From positions 1 to 7,703 of the forward strand of contig JAODMA010000120.1 of the NCBI GenBank assembly GCA_025464545.1: a DNA stretch of 7,703 nt. Direction: 5' to 3'. Made by a program: the position numbers and the translations under genes. Shown here one piece after another: positions 1 to 5,847 of the stretch (positions are counted from its first letter, which is position 1; the number at the start of each line of letters is the position of its first letter). The notes beneath the pieces were generated by a model. The model did no database searches and was not told the origin of the DNA. It was given only the letters and a program-made list of their open reading frames with translations. This stretch comes from Arthrobacter sp. (GTDB taxonomy: Bacteria; Actinomycetota; Actinomycetes; Actinomycetales; Micrococcaceae).

Positions 1-769
1 GATCCGGACGGAGCGCCGCGATCCTGCGGCGGAATCCCTCCACGCCCTCCGCCCGCATCCGCACGTCGGTGCCCTTGGAGGCGAGGTACCCCATTTGAAA
101 ATAGTCGTCCCGGAACAGGGCCAACAGGGCCTCGCCCTGCCCGAATGCCGGCACGATTCCCGCCACTTCGCCCCGCTCGGAAGGATAACGGGGCAACCGG
201 AACCACCAGGCGTCGAAGGGTACGGGATATTCCTTCGGTACCAGCCCCGCCTGGCGGCGCAGCGTTGAGTGGCGGCCGTCCGTGGCAACGACCAGATCCG
301 CCCGGAGCTCTCCCTCGACACCGTCCGCGGTCCGGTAGCGGACTCCGGCAACGCGCCCGCCGCTCCGGACCAGCGCGGTGGCCTGGTGGTTCATCCTTAG
401 GCTGAAGAACGGTTCCTGGGCAGCGGCTTTTGCCAGGAAGTTGAGGAAGTCCCATTGCGGCATCATCGCGACGTAGTTGTACGGGGGACGCAGCGAATCG
501 AAGTTGCCCATGGTCACGGGTGGCCCGCCCGGTACCGGAAAAGCGACACTGCTCAACCGGCTCTGCGGCAGCCGGCGGAACTCATCGCCCAGCCCGAGCT
601 CGTCGATCAGCCGGATGGTGGCGGCGTGGACGGTGTCGCCGCGGAAATCCCGGAAGAAGTCCCCATGCTTTTCCAATACCGTCACGGTCACTCCGGCCCG
701 TGCCAGCAGCAGGCCCAGCATCATGCCGGCCGGACCGCCGCCGGCCACCACGCATCCGGTCTTCTCCAT
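1..769 (-). CDS. FAD-dependent class A monooxygenase (PHBH-like), C-terminus cut by window edge
   Basis: The minus strand reads 256 uninterrupted residues from ATG at 769-767 and runs off the left edge. A Rossmann dinucleotide fold opens the protein: GGGPAG at residues 10-15 after a hydrophobic strand, with an acidic residue (E33) ending the next strand, as expected for FAD ribose binding. The second flavin signature of the family, the DG motif, is ATDGRHSTLRR at about 162-172. The third, the GD motif, would lie in the missing part. Family members use NAD(P)H and O2 to hydroxylate aromatic or other small substrates in the cytosol; the substrate here cannot be read. I see no good Shine-Dalgarno. 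A TACCGT box ends 6 bases before the ATG, so the mRNA may be leaderless. The gene is divergent from nadE with a 104-bp gap and no obvious functional link. The family call is firm, the substrate unknown. Confidence 0.88.
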   Translation of the reverse strand, partial: MEKTGCVVAGGGPAGMMLGLLLARAGVTVTVLEKHGDFFRDFRGDTVHAATIRLIDELGLGDEFRRLPQSRLSSVAFPVPGGPPVTMGNFDSLRPPYNYVAMMPQWDFLNFLAKAAAQEPFFSLRMNHQATALVRSGGRVAGVRYRTADGVEGELRADLVVATDGRHSTLRRQAGLVPKEYPVPFDAWWFRLPRYPSERGEVAGIVPAFGQGEALLALFRDDYFQMGYLASKGTDVRMRAEGVEGFRRRIAALRPD

Positions 770-775
770 GGCCCC

Positions 776-781
776 ACGGTA
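776..781 (-). promoter_or_regulatory. Candidate -10 box for the flavin monooxygenase gene
   Basis: TACCGT on the minus strand fits the actinobacterial TANNNT -10 pattern. Its last base lies 6 bases before the ATG, which would place the transcript start at or next to the start codon. I found no convincing -35 box 16-19 bp upstream, so the call is weak. Confidence 0.25.
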
Positions 782-836
782 CGCCGCTGCGGCCGCGAGC
801 GGGAGCAGTTTTCGCTGCGGATTCGGCAGGACACAG

Positions 837-866
837 TTGAGCCGCATTGACACTGCTGGCTAGGCT
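837..866 (+). promoter_or_regulatory. Putative nadE promoter giving a leaderless mRNA
   Basis: A -35-like TTGAGC (837-842) and a -10 TAGGCT (861-866) are separated by 18 bp. Seven bases follow the -10 box before the nadE ATG at 874, so the predicted transcript start coincides with the first codon. No purine-rich ribosome site lies in front of that ATG, consistent with leaderless translation. The same TAGGCT box with an 18-bp spacer recurs before the CoA-transferase operon. Confidence 0.5.
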
Positions 867-873
867 TTGGGTC

Positions 874-1728
874 ATGCGTGAACTCCAGGCAAAGATCATT
901 GAAGAAATGGGCGTGCAGCCCCGGATCGACCCCGCCGAGGAGGTGCGCAAACGCGTCACATTCCTGAAGGAGTACCTCAAGGCGACCCATACCAAGGGTT
1001 TCGTGCTCGGAATCTCGGGCGGCCTGGATTCCTCCCTGGCCGGGCGGCTGGCCCAGTTAGCGGTCGACGAGCTCGAAGCCGAAGGGGTGGACGCGGACTT
1101 CGTGGCCGTCAGGCTTCCCTACGGCGTGCAGCACGACGAGCACGATGCGCAGGCAGCGCTGGACTTCATCGGCGCGGAGACGGAGTGGACCTTCAACATC
1201 GCCCCTGCCGTGGACGGCTTCGAGCAGGAGTTCGAGAAGACCACGGGCGAGCAGGTTTCTGATTTCACCAAGGGCAACATGAAGGCGCGCTCCCGGATGA
1301 TTGCGCAGTACGCGCTCGCCGGCGAACACAACTACCTCGTGATCGGCACGGACCACGGCGCCGAATCCGTGACCGGGTTCTTCACCAAGTACGGCGACGG
1401 CGGCGCGGACGTGCTGCCGCTGTTCGGGCTAAACAAGCGCCAGAACCGGGCGCTTCTCGCCGAGCTGGGTGCGCCGGCGCGCATCTGGGACAAGGTGCCC
1501 ACCGCCGACCTCCTCGACGGCAAACCCGGCCGGACCGACGAGGACGAACTCGGCCTCAAGTATGACGAGATCGACGACTACCTGGAGGGCCGTGAGCTGC
1601 CGGACGAGGTGGCCGAACGCATCGAGCAGAAGTACCTCCGGACCCGCCACAAACGCACCGTTCCGGTCACCCTGGGCGACACCTGGTGGCAGCACGAAGG
1701 CCCCGAGGAGCCCCGGGTAGGGCTTTGA
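874..1728 (+). CDS. nadE: NH3-dependent NAD(+) synthetase
   Basis: This 284-residue protein should amidate deamido-NAD to NAD with ATP and ammonia, the last step of NAD synthesis, in the cytosol. It carries the ATP-pyrophosphatase P-loop SGGLDSS at 48-54, the family block [10 protein letters not shown] at 133-142, and the nucleotide-site segment IGTDHGAES at 157-165, followed by [20 protein letters not shown] (169-188). The C-terminal [13 protein letters not shown] (260-272) is also typical. Length matches single-domain NadE, and there is no nitrilase/glutaminase domain, so it should use free ammonia. The ATG at 874 is preferred over an in-frame TTG at 847 because the family N-terminus begins MRELQ-like and a -10 box lies immediately upstream of 874, inside any longer reading. 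The gene is a single unit, divergent from the flavoprotein and convergent with iclR. Confidence 0.96.
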   Translation: MRELQAKIIEEMGVQPRIDPAEEVRKRVTFLKEYLKATHTKGFVLGISGGLDSSLAGRLAQLAVDELEAEGVDADFVAVRLPYGVQHDEHDAQAALDFIGAETEWTFNIAPAVDGFEQEFEKTTGEQVSDFTKGNMKARSRMIAQYALAGEHNYLVIGTDHGAESVTGFFTKYGDGGADVLPLFGLNKRQNRALLAELGAPARIWDKVPTADLLDGKPGRTDEDELGLKYDEIDDYLEGRELPDEVAERIEQKYLRTRHKRTVPVTLGDTWWQHEGPEEPRVGL

Positions 1729-1762
1729 GCCGAGAAGAACCACGACGTCGAGGGCTCCTTAC

Positions 1763-1829
1763 CGGGGCGCATTGACCCCGTAGGGGCGACCACGGCGTCC
1801 GCGGGCGGCGCGTCCGTGTCAATGCCCCC
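1763..1829. terminator. Overlapping inverted repeats between convergent nadE and iclR (possible bidirectional terminator)
   Basis: The 132-bp gap between the two stop codons holds several competing foldbacks. The outer one pairs GGGG (1764-1767) plus GCATTGAC (1769-1776) with GTCAATGC (1818-1825) plus CCCC, leaving one bulged C and a loop of about 41 nt. Compact alternatives are CGGGG/CCCCG (1763-1767 with 1776-1780), CCCC-GTA-GGGG (1776-1786) and CACGG/CCGTG (1791-1795 with 1814-1818). No T-run follows on either strand, which is common in high-GC actinobacteria. The position suits a shared terminator, but the long loop is unusual. Confidence 0.4.
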
Positions 1830-1860
1830 GGAAGGGCTGCTGACGCCTTGCCGTTGGGCC

Positions 1861-2637
1861 CTACCGGCTGCCCTGCAGCAGGGTCGAAATCCGGTGGGCT
1901 TCGTCCATCAGCAGCCGGCCCAGCTGCGCCTGCCGCTCCTGCCGGAAACGCGGCTCAATACCGGTCAGGGACAAGGCCCAAGCAGGGCGGCCGCGCTGGT
2001 CGAACACCGCGGCGCCCATCCCCCAGCTTCCCTCCAGCACCAGCCCCGGGTTCACGGAATAGCCCGCCTGCCGCGTGGCCTCCAGGTTCTGGCGGACCAG
2101 CGACTCGGTGTGGGCCGCCGCGAAGCTGCCCGCATGCGCGGCCCAGTCGGCCAGCAGTTCCTCCTGTTCCTCTCCGGGAAGGAACGCCATGATGGCGGTG
2201 CCGGCGGAGGCGACTCCGAGCGGGAAACGGACGCCCTCGTGCAGGACGAAGGAACGCACCGGAAAGCTCCCTTCCTCGCGCAGCAGGCACACCGTCTCGG
2301 TCCCGCGGCGGATCGAGAAGAACGCGCTTTCGCCGGTCTCCTCGGCCAGCCGCCGGAGGCTGGGCCGGGCAATATCCTCCAGCGGGAACCGCGCCGAGGC
2401 CACCGACCCCATCAGCAGAATCTCCGGCCCCAGAACCCAGTTGCCGCTGCCCGGCTCCTGGTCCAGCAGGCCCTCCGCCGCCAGCGAGCTCAGCAGCCGG
2501 TGCGCGGTGGGGCGGGTAAGACCCGATTCTCGGACCAGTTCCACCAGCGGGGAACCTTCGGGCTTGCGTCCGACAATGCGCAGCAGCGCCGCCACCCGGC
2601 TGACCACCTGGGCGCCCTGGACTGGTACGGCGTTCAT
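1861..2637 (-). CDS. IclR-family transcriptional regulator, probable repressor of the CoA-transferase/thiolase operon
   Basis: The protein has 258 residues, the normal length for IclR regulators. An N-terminal winged helix-turn-helix spans about 8-70, with the helix pair LVELVRESGLTRPTAHRLLS at 31-50 followed by a wing around GSGNWVLG (63-70). The effector-binding domain covers about 75-255 and includes the usual RRG..VCLLREEG strand pair (110-123) and the FPLGVASAGTAIMAFLP core (138-154). The ATG at 2637 is backed by GAGGTGA on the minus strand (2647-2641), a few bases upstream. The gene diverges from the CoA-transferase operon across 191 bp that contain two matching palindromes, so local control plus autoregulation is the likely job. 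IclR proteins in such settings sense aromatic or short acid intermediates; the ligand here is unknown. Some family members activate instead, but the operator positions favour repression. Confidence 0.93.
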   Translation of the reverse strand: MNAVPVQGAQVVSRVAALLRIVGRKPEGSPLVELVRESGLTRPTAHRLLSSLAAEGLLDQEPGSGNWVLGPEILLMGSVASARFPLEDIARPSLRRLAEETGESAFFSIRRGTETVCLLREEGSFPVRSFVLHEGVRFPLGVASAGTAIMAFLPGEEQEELLADWAAHAGSFAAAHTESLVRQNLEATRQAGYSVNPGLVLEGSWGMGAAVFDQRGRPAWALSLTGIEPRFRQERQAQLGRLLMDEAHRISTLLQGSR

Positions 2638-2661
2638 ATTTCACCTCAGTATTCGTCAAAT

Positions 2662-2678
2662 CATCCATATTATGGATG
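2662..2678. promoter_or_regulatory. 17-bp palindromic operator over the iclR promoter
   Basis: CATCCATA-T-TATGGATG is a perfect 8-1-8 inverted repeat ending 25 bp before the iclR start codon. It covers the putative iclR -10 box (CATAAT, 2674-2669 on the minus strand), so a bound protein would block iclR transcription. It shares its TCCAyA-n-yrTGGA core with the site at 2782-2798. Confidence 0.65.
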
Positions 2679-2697
2679 CTGTTCATCGTAGCGTCCA
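2669..2697 (-). promoter_or_regulatory. Putative iclR promoter
   Basis: On the minus strand a -35-like TGGACG (2697-2692) and a -10 CATAAT (2674-2669, five of six consensus bases) are 17 bp apart. Transcription would start near 2662, giving a leader of about 25 nt with a GAGGTGA ribosome site. The -10 lies inside the 17-bp palindrome. A lone half-site TCCACA (2694-2699, plus strand) overlaps the -35. Confidence 0.42.
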
Positions 2698-2735
2698 CAC
2701 TGTAAAAATGCGCTAACTACGGCAGGTTTGCGGCG

Positions 2736-2765
2736 TTGACAGTGGTCCACGGCGCACCCTAGGCT
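2736..2765 (+). promoter_or_regulatory. Putative promoter of the CoA-transferase/thiolase operon
   Basis: A consensus -35 TTGACA (2736-2741) and a -10 TAGGCT (2760-2765) are separated by 18 bp. Transcription would start near 2772, giving a leader of about 57 nt. A short palindrome, GTGG-T-CCAC (2742-2750), sits in the spacer. A full 17-bp operator follows just after the predicted start. Confidence 0.58.
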
Positions 2766-2781
2766 CCTTCCTCAGATGAAC

Positions 2782-2798
2782 AGTCCACAACGTGGATT
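2782..2798. promoter_or_regulatory. Operator just downstream of the operon start site
   Basis: AGTCCACA-A-CGTGGATT has the same 8-1-8 layout as the iclR-proximal palindrome and keeps TCCAyA on the left and yrTGGAT on the right. The inner TCCAC-AAC-GTGGA is perfect. It lies at about +11 to +27 of the predicted transcript, a position where a bound IclR-type protein would block transcription. Confidence 0.58.
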
Positions 2799-2828
2799 GA
2801 TGGCGAGAGCTCAACGAGGAGATGGAAG

Positions 2829-3551
2829 ATGTCCAAGGTGAAATCCAGCGCGGCCGCCGCGCTGCAGGACGTACTGCGGGACGGCATGACGCTCGCTGTC
2901 GGCGGCTTCGGCCTCAGCGGCATTCCCGCGGACCTGATCGAGGCCGTCAGGGATTCCGGCGTCAAAGGCCTCACGGTCGTTTCCAACAACATGGGCGTAG
3001 ACGGCAAGGGCCTCGGCGTCCTGATCGAGGCTGGCCAGGTCCGCAAGGTCATCGCCTCCTACGTGGGCGAAAACAAGCTCTTCGCGGAGCGGTACCTAGC
3101 CGGAAAGCTCGAAGTCGAGTTCACCCCGCAGGGCACGCTCGCCGAGCGCCTCCGCGCCGGCGGTGCCGGCATCCCTGCCTTCTACACCAAGACCGGACTC
3201 GGCACGCTCGTCGCCGAAGGCAAGCCATTGGCGGAGTTCGACGGCGAGACTTTCGTCCAGGAACGGGCCATCAAGGCCGATGTCTCCCTGGTCCACGCGC
3301 ACACCGCGGACACCGACGGAAACCTGATCTACCGCTACACCGCGCAGAACTTCAACCCCGTAGTGGCGGCGGCCGGTGCTGTGACTGTCGCGGAGGCCGA
3401 GGTAATCGTGGAACCCGGCGAGCTCGACCCGAACCACATCGTCACGCCGGGGGTCTTCATCCAGCGCCTCGTGCAGGCCAGCGGCCGGGTCAAGGACATC
3501 GAACAGCGGACGGTCCGTCCCCGGGCCGAAGCCTCATCCGCCACCGTCTAA
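2829..3551 (+). CDS. 3-oxoacid CoA-transferase, subunit A
   Basis: This 240-residue protein is the alpha subunit of a family I CoA-transferase, which moves CoA from an acyl-CoA donor (often succinyl-CoA) to a 3-oxo acid such as acetoacetate or 3-oxoadipate. The family signature is visible as [16 protein letters not shown] at 18-33, with GGF at 25-27 and the G-x-P turn at 31-33. Further typical blocks are the SNN loop near 53-55 and the IPAFYT segment near 115-120. Length fits the separate-subunit form. The ATG at 2829 has GAGGAG at 2816-2821, 7 bases upstream. A nearby ATG at 2822 is in another frame and gives no family match. It is first in the operon, 43 bp before subunit B, and expected to form a heteromer with it. 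ScoA, AtoD and PcaI share this fold, so no symbol is assigned. Confidence 0.93.
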   Translation: MSKVKSSAAAALQDVLRDGMTLAVGGFGLSGIPADLIEAVRDSGVKGLTVVSNNMGVDGKGLGVLIEAGQVRKVIASYVGENKLFAERYLAGKLEVEFTPQGTLAERLRAGGAGIPAFYTKTGLGTLVAEGKPLAEFDGETFVQERAIKADVSLVHAHTADTDGNLIYRYTAQNFNPVVAAAGAVTVAEAEVIVEPGELDPNHIVTPGVFIQRLVQASGRVKDIEQRTVRPRAEASSATV

Positions 3552-3552
3552 T

Positions 3553-3568
3553 CCGGCCTCTGCGCCGG
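3553..3568 (+). other. Small hairpin between the CoA-transferase subunit genes
   Basis: CCGGC-CTCTGC-GCCGG can form a 5-bp stem with a 6-nt loop starting right after the subunit A stop codon. A short T4 run (3578-3581) follows 9 nt later, just before the subunit B ribosome site. It could be a processing or weak attenuation element, or chance in GC-rich DNA. Confidence 0.25.
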
Positions 3569-3594
3569 CCCCTCAAATTTTCAGGAGAATCATC

Positions 3595-4290
3595 ATGGCT
3601 TGGACCCGGAACGAAATGGCCGCCATCGCTGCCGAAGAACTCAACGACGGCGACTACGTCAACCTCGGCATCGGCATCCCCACCCTGGTCGCCAACAACC
3701 TGCGCGACGGCGTCCGCGTCGTCCTGCAGAGCGAGAACGGCCTGCTCGGCATGGGCCCCTTCCCGTACGAAGGCGAAGAGGACGCCGACCTCATCAACGC
3801 CGGCAAGCAGACGGTCACTGTGCTTCCCGGCGGCAGCATCTTTGACTCGTCCACGTCTTTCGGCATGATCCGCGGCGGACACGTGAAGGTCGCCGTCCTC
3901 GGCGCCATGCAGGTCTCGGGCAACGGCGACCTCGCCAACTGGACCATCCCCGGCAAGATGGTCAAGGGCATGGGCGGCGCCATGGACCTCGTCGCCGGCA
4001 CCCCACGCGTCGTGGTGCTCACCGAGCACAATGCCAAGGACGGCACCGCCAAGATCGTTAATGAATGCACCCTGCCGCTGACCGGCCTGAGCTGCGTTGA
4101 CCGCATCATCAGTGACCTCGCGGTCTTCGACCTGGAAAAGTCCGACGGCGGCGAACGCCGGCTCACCCTCACCCGCCTGGCTCCGGGGGTCACCGTGGAG
4201 GAGATCCGCGAGAAGACCGAGGCAGAGTTCGACGTCGCGCTTGAAGACACCCCGGATGCGGCGCCCGAATTCGAGGGAGCACCGGCATGA
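3595..4290 (+). CDS. 3-oxoacid CoA-transferase, subunit B
   Basis: This 231-residue protein is the beta subunit partner of the preceding gene and carries the catalytic residue. The family signature LQSENGLLG spans 44-52. Its glutamate, E47, is the residue that forms the glutamyl-CoA thioester in this family. Other conserved blocks are [10 protein letters not shown] (23-32) and [10 protein letters not shown] (123-132). The ATG at 3595 has AGGAG at 3583-3587 with a 7-base gap. Its last codons overlap the thiolase gene through ATGA (4287-4290), which suggests translational coupling. The reaction transfers CoA between succinyl-CoA or acetyl-CoA and a 3-oxo acid; the exact acid cannot be read. The C-terminal tail after about 215 is acidic and poorly conserved in the family. 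The ScoB, AtoA and PcaJ labels are all possible. Confidence 0.94.
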   Translation: MAWTRNEMAAIAAEELNDGDYVNLGIGIPTLVANNLRDGVRVVLQSENGLLGMGPFPYEGEEDADLINAGKQTVTVLPGGSIFDSSTSFGMIRGGHVKVAVLGAMQVSGNGDLANWTIPGKMVKGMGGAMDLVAGTPRVVVLTEHNAKDGTAKIVNECTLPLTGLSCVDRIISDLAVFDLEKSDGGERRLTLTRLAPGVTVEEIREKTEAEFDVALEDTPDAAPEFEGAPA

Positions 4291-5498
4291 GCCTGCGCGA
4301 ACAGTTCGGCAAGGACGTTCTGCTCACCGGCTGGGGACACAGCCGCTTCGGGAAACTGACCGACGAAACCCTGGAATCCCTGATCGTCCAGGTCGCCACC
4401 GAGGCGATCGGCAACGCCGGCATCGAGCCCGGGCAGCTGGACGAGATCTACCTCGGCCAGTTCAACTCCGGCATGATGCCGCTGGCTTTCCCGTCCTCGC
4501 TCGCGTTGCAGGTTTCGGAACAGCTCGCCAACGTTCCGTCCACCCGCGTCGAGAACGCCTGCGCCTCCGGATCGGCCGCCTTCCAGCAAGGCACCAAGTC
4601 CCTGCTGGCCGGGACGGCCAAGACCGTACTGGTGATCGGCGCCGAGAAGATGACACAGGCTGGAGCCGATGTAGTGGGCGCCGCGCTCCTGGGTGCCGAC
4701 TACGACATGGCGGGCAAATCCTCCACCACGGGCTTCACCGGGCTCTTCGCCGAAGTCGCCAAGCACTACGCGAAGCGCTACGGCGACGATGCGGGCCAAA
4801 TGGGTCACGGAAAGCTCGGCGACGTTCTGGGCACGATCGCGGCGAAGAACCACCGCAACGGCGTGGACAACCCGTATGCCCAGCTCCGCCGGGACCTCGG
4901 CGAGGAGTTCTGCCGGACCGTTTCGGACAAGAACCCCGTGGTCGCGGATCCGCTGCGCCGCACCGACTGCTCCCCTGTCTCGGACGGCGCCGCCGCCGTC
5001 GTGCTGAGCCTCGCCCCGACCGGCGGAACCACCGCCCCGGTCCGGCTCGCGGGCTTCGGCCACGCGAACGATTTCTTCCCGGCCGAACGCCGGGACCCGA
5101 CGGCCTTCGAGGCCACGCGGGTGTCCTGGCAGCGCGCGCTGGCGATGGCCGGCGTCGGGCTGGAGGACCTGGACTTCGCCGAGGTGCACGATTGCTTCAC
5201 CATCGCCGAACTGCTGATGTACGAAGCCATGGGACTGACCGAACCCGGCCAGGGCGCCCGCGCTCTGGAAGAAGGCTGGGTCTTCAAGGGCGGCAAGCTC
5301 CCCGTCAACGTCTCCGGCGGCCTCAAGGCCAAGGGCCATCCGGTGGGCGCCACCGGCGTGTCCCAGCACGTCATCGCCGCGATGCAGCTCAGCGGCACCG
5401 CCGGCGCCATGCAGCTGGCGAATCCGCGCCGCGCCGCCGTCCAGAACATGGGCGGCGTGGGCATCGCCAACTACGTCAGCGTGCTCGAGGCGGTTTGA
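4287..5498 (+). CDS. SCP2-type thiolase (acetyl-CoA acyltransferase family)
   Basis: This 403-residue protein is a thiolase expected to cleave a 3-oxoacyl-CoA with CoA into acetyl-CoA and a shorter acyl-CoA. The nucleophile is C92 in [11 protein letters not shown] (88-98). HDCF at 301-304 and GHP at 350-352 follow. The usual second cysteine of degradative thiolases, in a C-terminal CxG motif, is absent: the matching segment reads QNMGG near 386-390 and there is no cysteine after C303. In SCP2/SCP-x thiolases the HDCF cysteine does that job, so the protein belongs to that branch, not to AtoB or PcaF. It has no C-terminal sterol-carrier domain. The ATG overlaps the stop of subunit B, and the fusion of reading makes it the third operon gene. 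Its substrate is probably the CoA ester made by the transferase, but this is an inference. Confidence 0.9.
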   Translation: MSLREQFGKDVLLTGWGHSRFGKLTDETLESLIVQVATEAIGNAGIEPGQLDEIYLGQFNSGMMPLAFPSSLALQVSEQLANVPSTRVENACASGSAAFQQGTKSLLAGTAKTVLVIGAEKMTQAGADVVGAALLGADYDMAGKSSTTGFTGLFAEVAKHYAKRYGDDAGQMGHGKLGDVLGTIAAKNHRNGVDNPYAQLRRDLGEEFCRTVSDKNPVVADPLRRTDCSPVSDGAAAVVLSLAPTGGTTAPVRLAGFGHANDFFPAERRDPTAFEATRVSWQRALAMAGVGLEDLDFAEVHDCFTIAELLMYEAMGLTEPGQGARALEEGWVFKGGKLPVNVSGGLKAKGHPVGATGVSQHVIAAMQLSGTAGAMQLANPRRAAVQNMGGVGIANYVSVLEAV

Positions 5499-5510
5499 AC
5501 GTTCCGGCGG

Positions 5511-5538
5511 CCGCGGTCGGGCGTCACCCCCGCCGCGG
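5511..5538. terminator. Strong GC hairpin ending the CoA-transferase/thiolase operon
   Basis: CCGCGG-(T)-CGGG pairs with CCCG-CCGCGG around a 7-nt loop (5522-5528), giving 10 G/C pairs with one bulged T. It starts 12 bases after the thiolase stop. There is no T-run, as often in actinobacterial terminators. It also covers the probable 3' end of the decayed ankyrin gene on the other strand and may serve both directions. Confidence 0.55.
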
Positions 5539-5819
5539 ATCAGCCGGGCAATCTCGGCAAAGCGGTTGGTGCTGGAGATATCGGCGCCGTTCGCCAGCGG
5601 TAGCAGCAGGATCTCGTTGAAACCCTCCGCCCCGGCATAGAGGAACGCCGAATCCTGGATCGCGTCCTTGGCGTTGACATTCGCTCCGGACCGGATCAGC
5701 TCCGCTGCCAGGGCCGGGGACAAAGGGGACGCGGGCGGCGCTGACGTGACCGGCGTAGGGGTCCCTCTGTCCGCGCTGCAGCCGGCGAGTACGCCAACCA
5801 GGACGAGGTCGATTTTGGA
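5524..5819 (-). pseudogene. Remnant of an ankyrin-repeat lipoprotein gene
   Basis: Read on the minus strand, 5819-5778 encodes a lipoprotein-type signal, SKIDLVLVGVLAGC, with lipobox LAGC at 5789-5778, then a Ser/Pro/Thr-rich linker. Ankyrin sequence follows: LIRSGANVNAKD, then IQDSAFLYAGAEGFNEIL and ANGADISSTNRF, ending at 5559. The next residues, AEIARLIRGGG, look like the end of a later repeat, so the middle repeats seem deleted in frame. No ATG, GTG or TTG precedes the signal sequence: upstream in frame there are only non-start codons back to a TGA in the Lrp gene's 3' end. At the 3' end no stop follows, but TGA (5526-5524) sits one base out of frame after a run of five G. Intact relatives are secreted, membrane-anchored proteins of unknown role. 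A functional short form cannot be excluded, but three defects argue for decay. Confidence 0.65.
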
Positions 5820-5847
5820 CGGTAAGTGAGAGACTGCTTGAAATCCC

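Noticed and set aside
847..876. TTG at 847 as the nadE start, and TTGACA at 847-852 as its -35 box.
   Set aside because: The TTG start would add nine residues not expected in the family and lies upstream of the -10 box. The TTGACA is only 8 bp from TAGGCT, too close to work with it, and has no good -10 at 16-19 bp.
1816..2691. A 291-codon open frame on the plus strand, antisense to iclR.
   Set aside because: No family features, rich in Arg, Gln and Pro, and fully explained as the mirror of the IclR gene, which has clear domains and a ribosome site.
2822..3868. A 348-codon plus-strand frame starting 7 bases before the subunit A start.
   Set aside because: It is out of frame with subunits A and B and rich in Arg and Pro. 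The GAGGAG site serves the ATG at 2829 in the frame with the CoA-transferase signature.
2829..5498. Naming the operon pcaI-pcaJ-pcaF.
   Set aside because: The CoA-transferase signature does not tell PcaIJ from AtoDA or ScoAB, and the thiolase lacks the CxG cysteine expected in PcaF.
4097..5620. A 507-codon plus-strand open frame across the end of subunit B and the thiolase.
   Set aside because: An Arg/Pro/Gly-rich out-of-frame shadow. The thiolase frame carries every catalytic motif.
3654..5723. A 689-codon open frame on the minus strand, antisense to subunit B and the thiolase.
   Set aside because: Apart from its first roughly 66 codons (the ankyrin remnant) it is low-complexity sequence rich in Gly, Ala, Arg and His, a frame shadow of two well-recognised plus-strand genes in GC-rich DNA. 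Its TTG start falls after the lipobox and is not meaningful.
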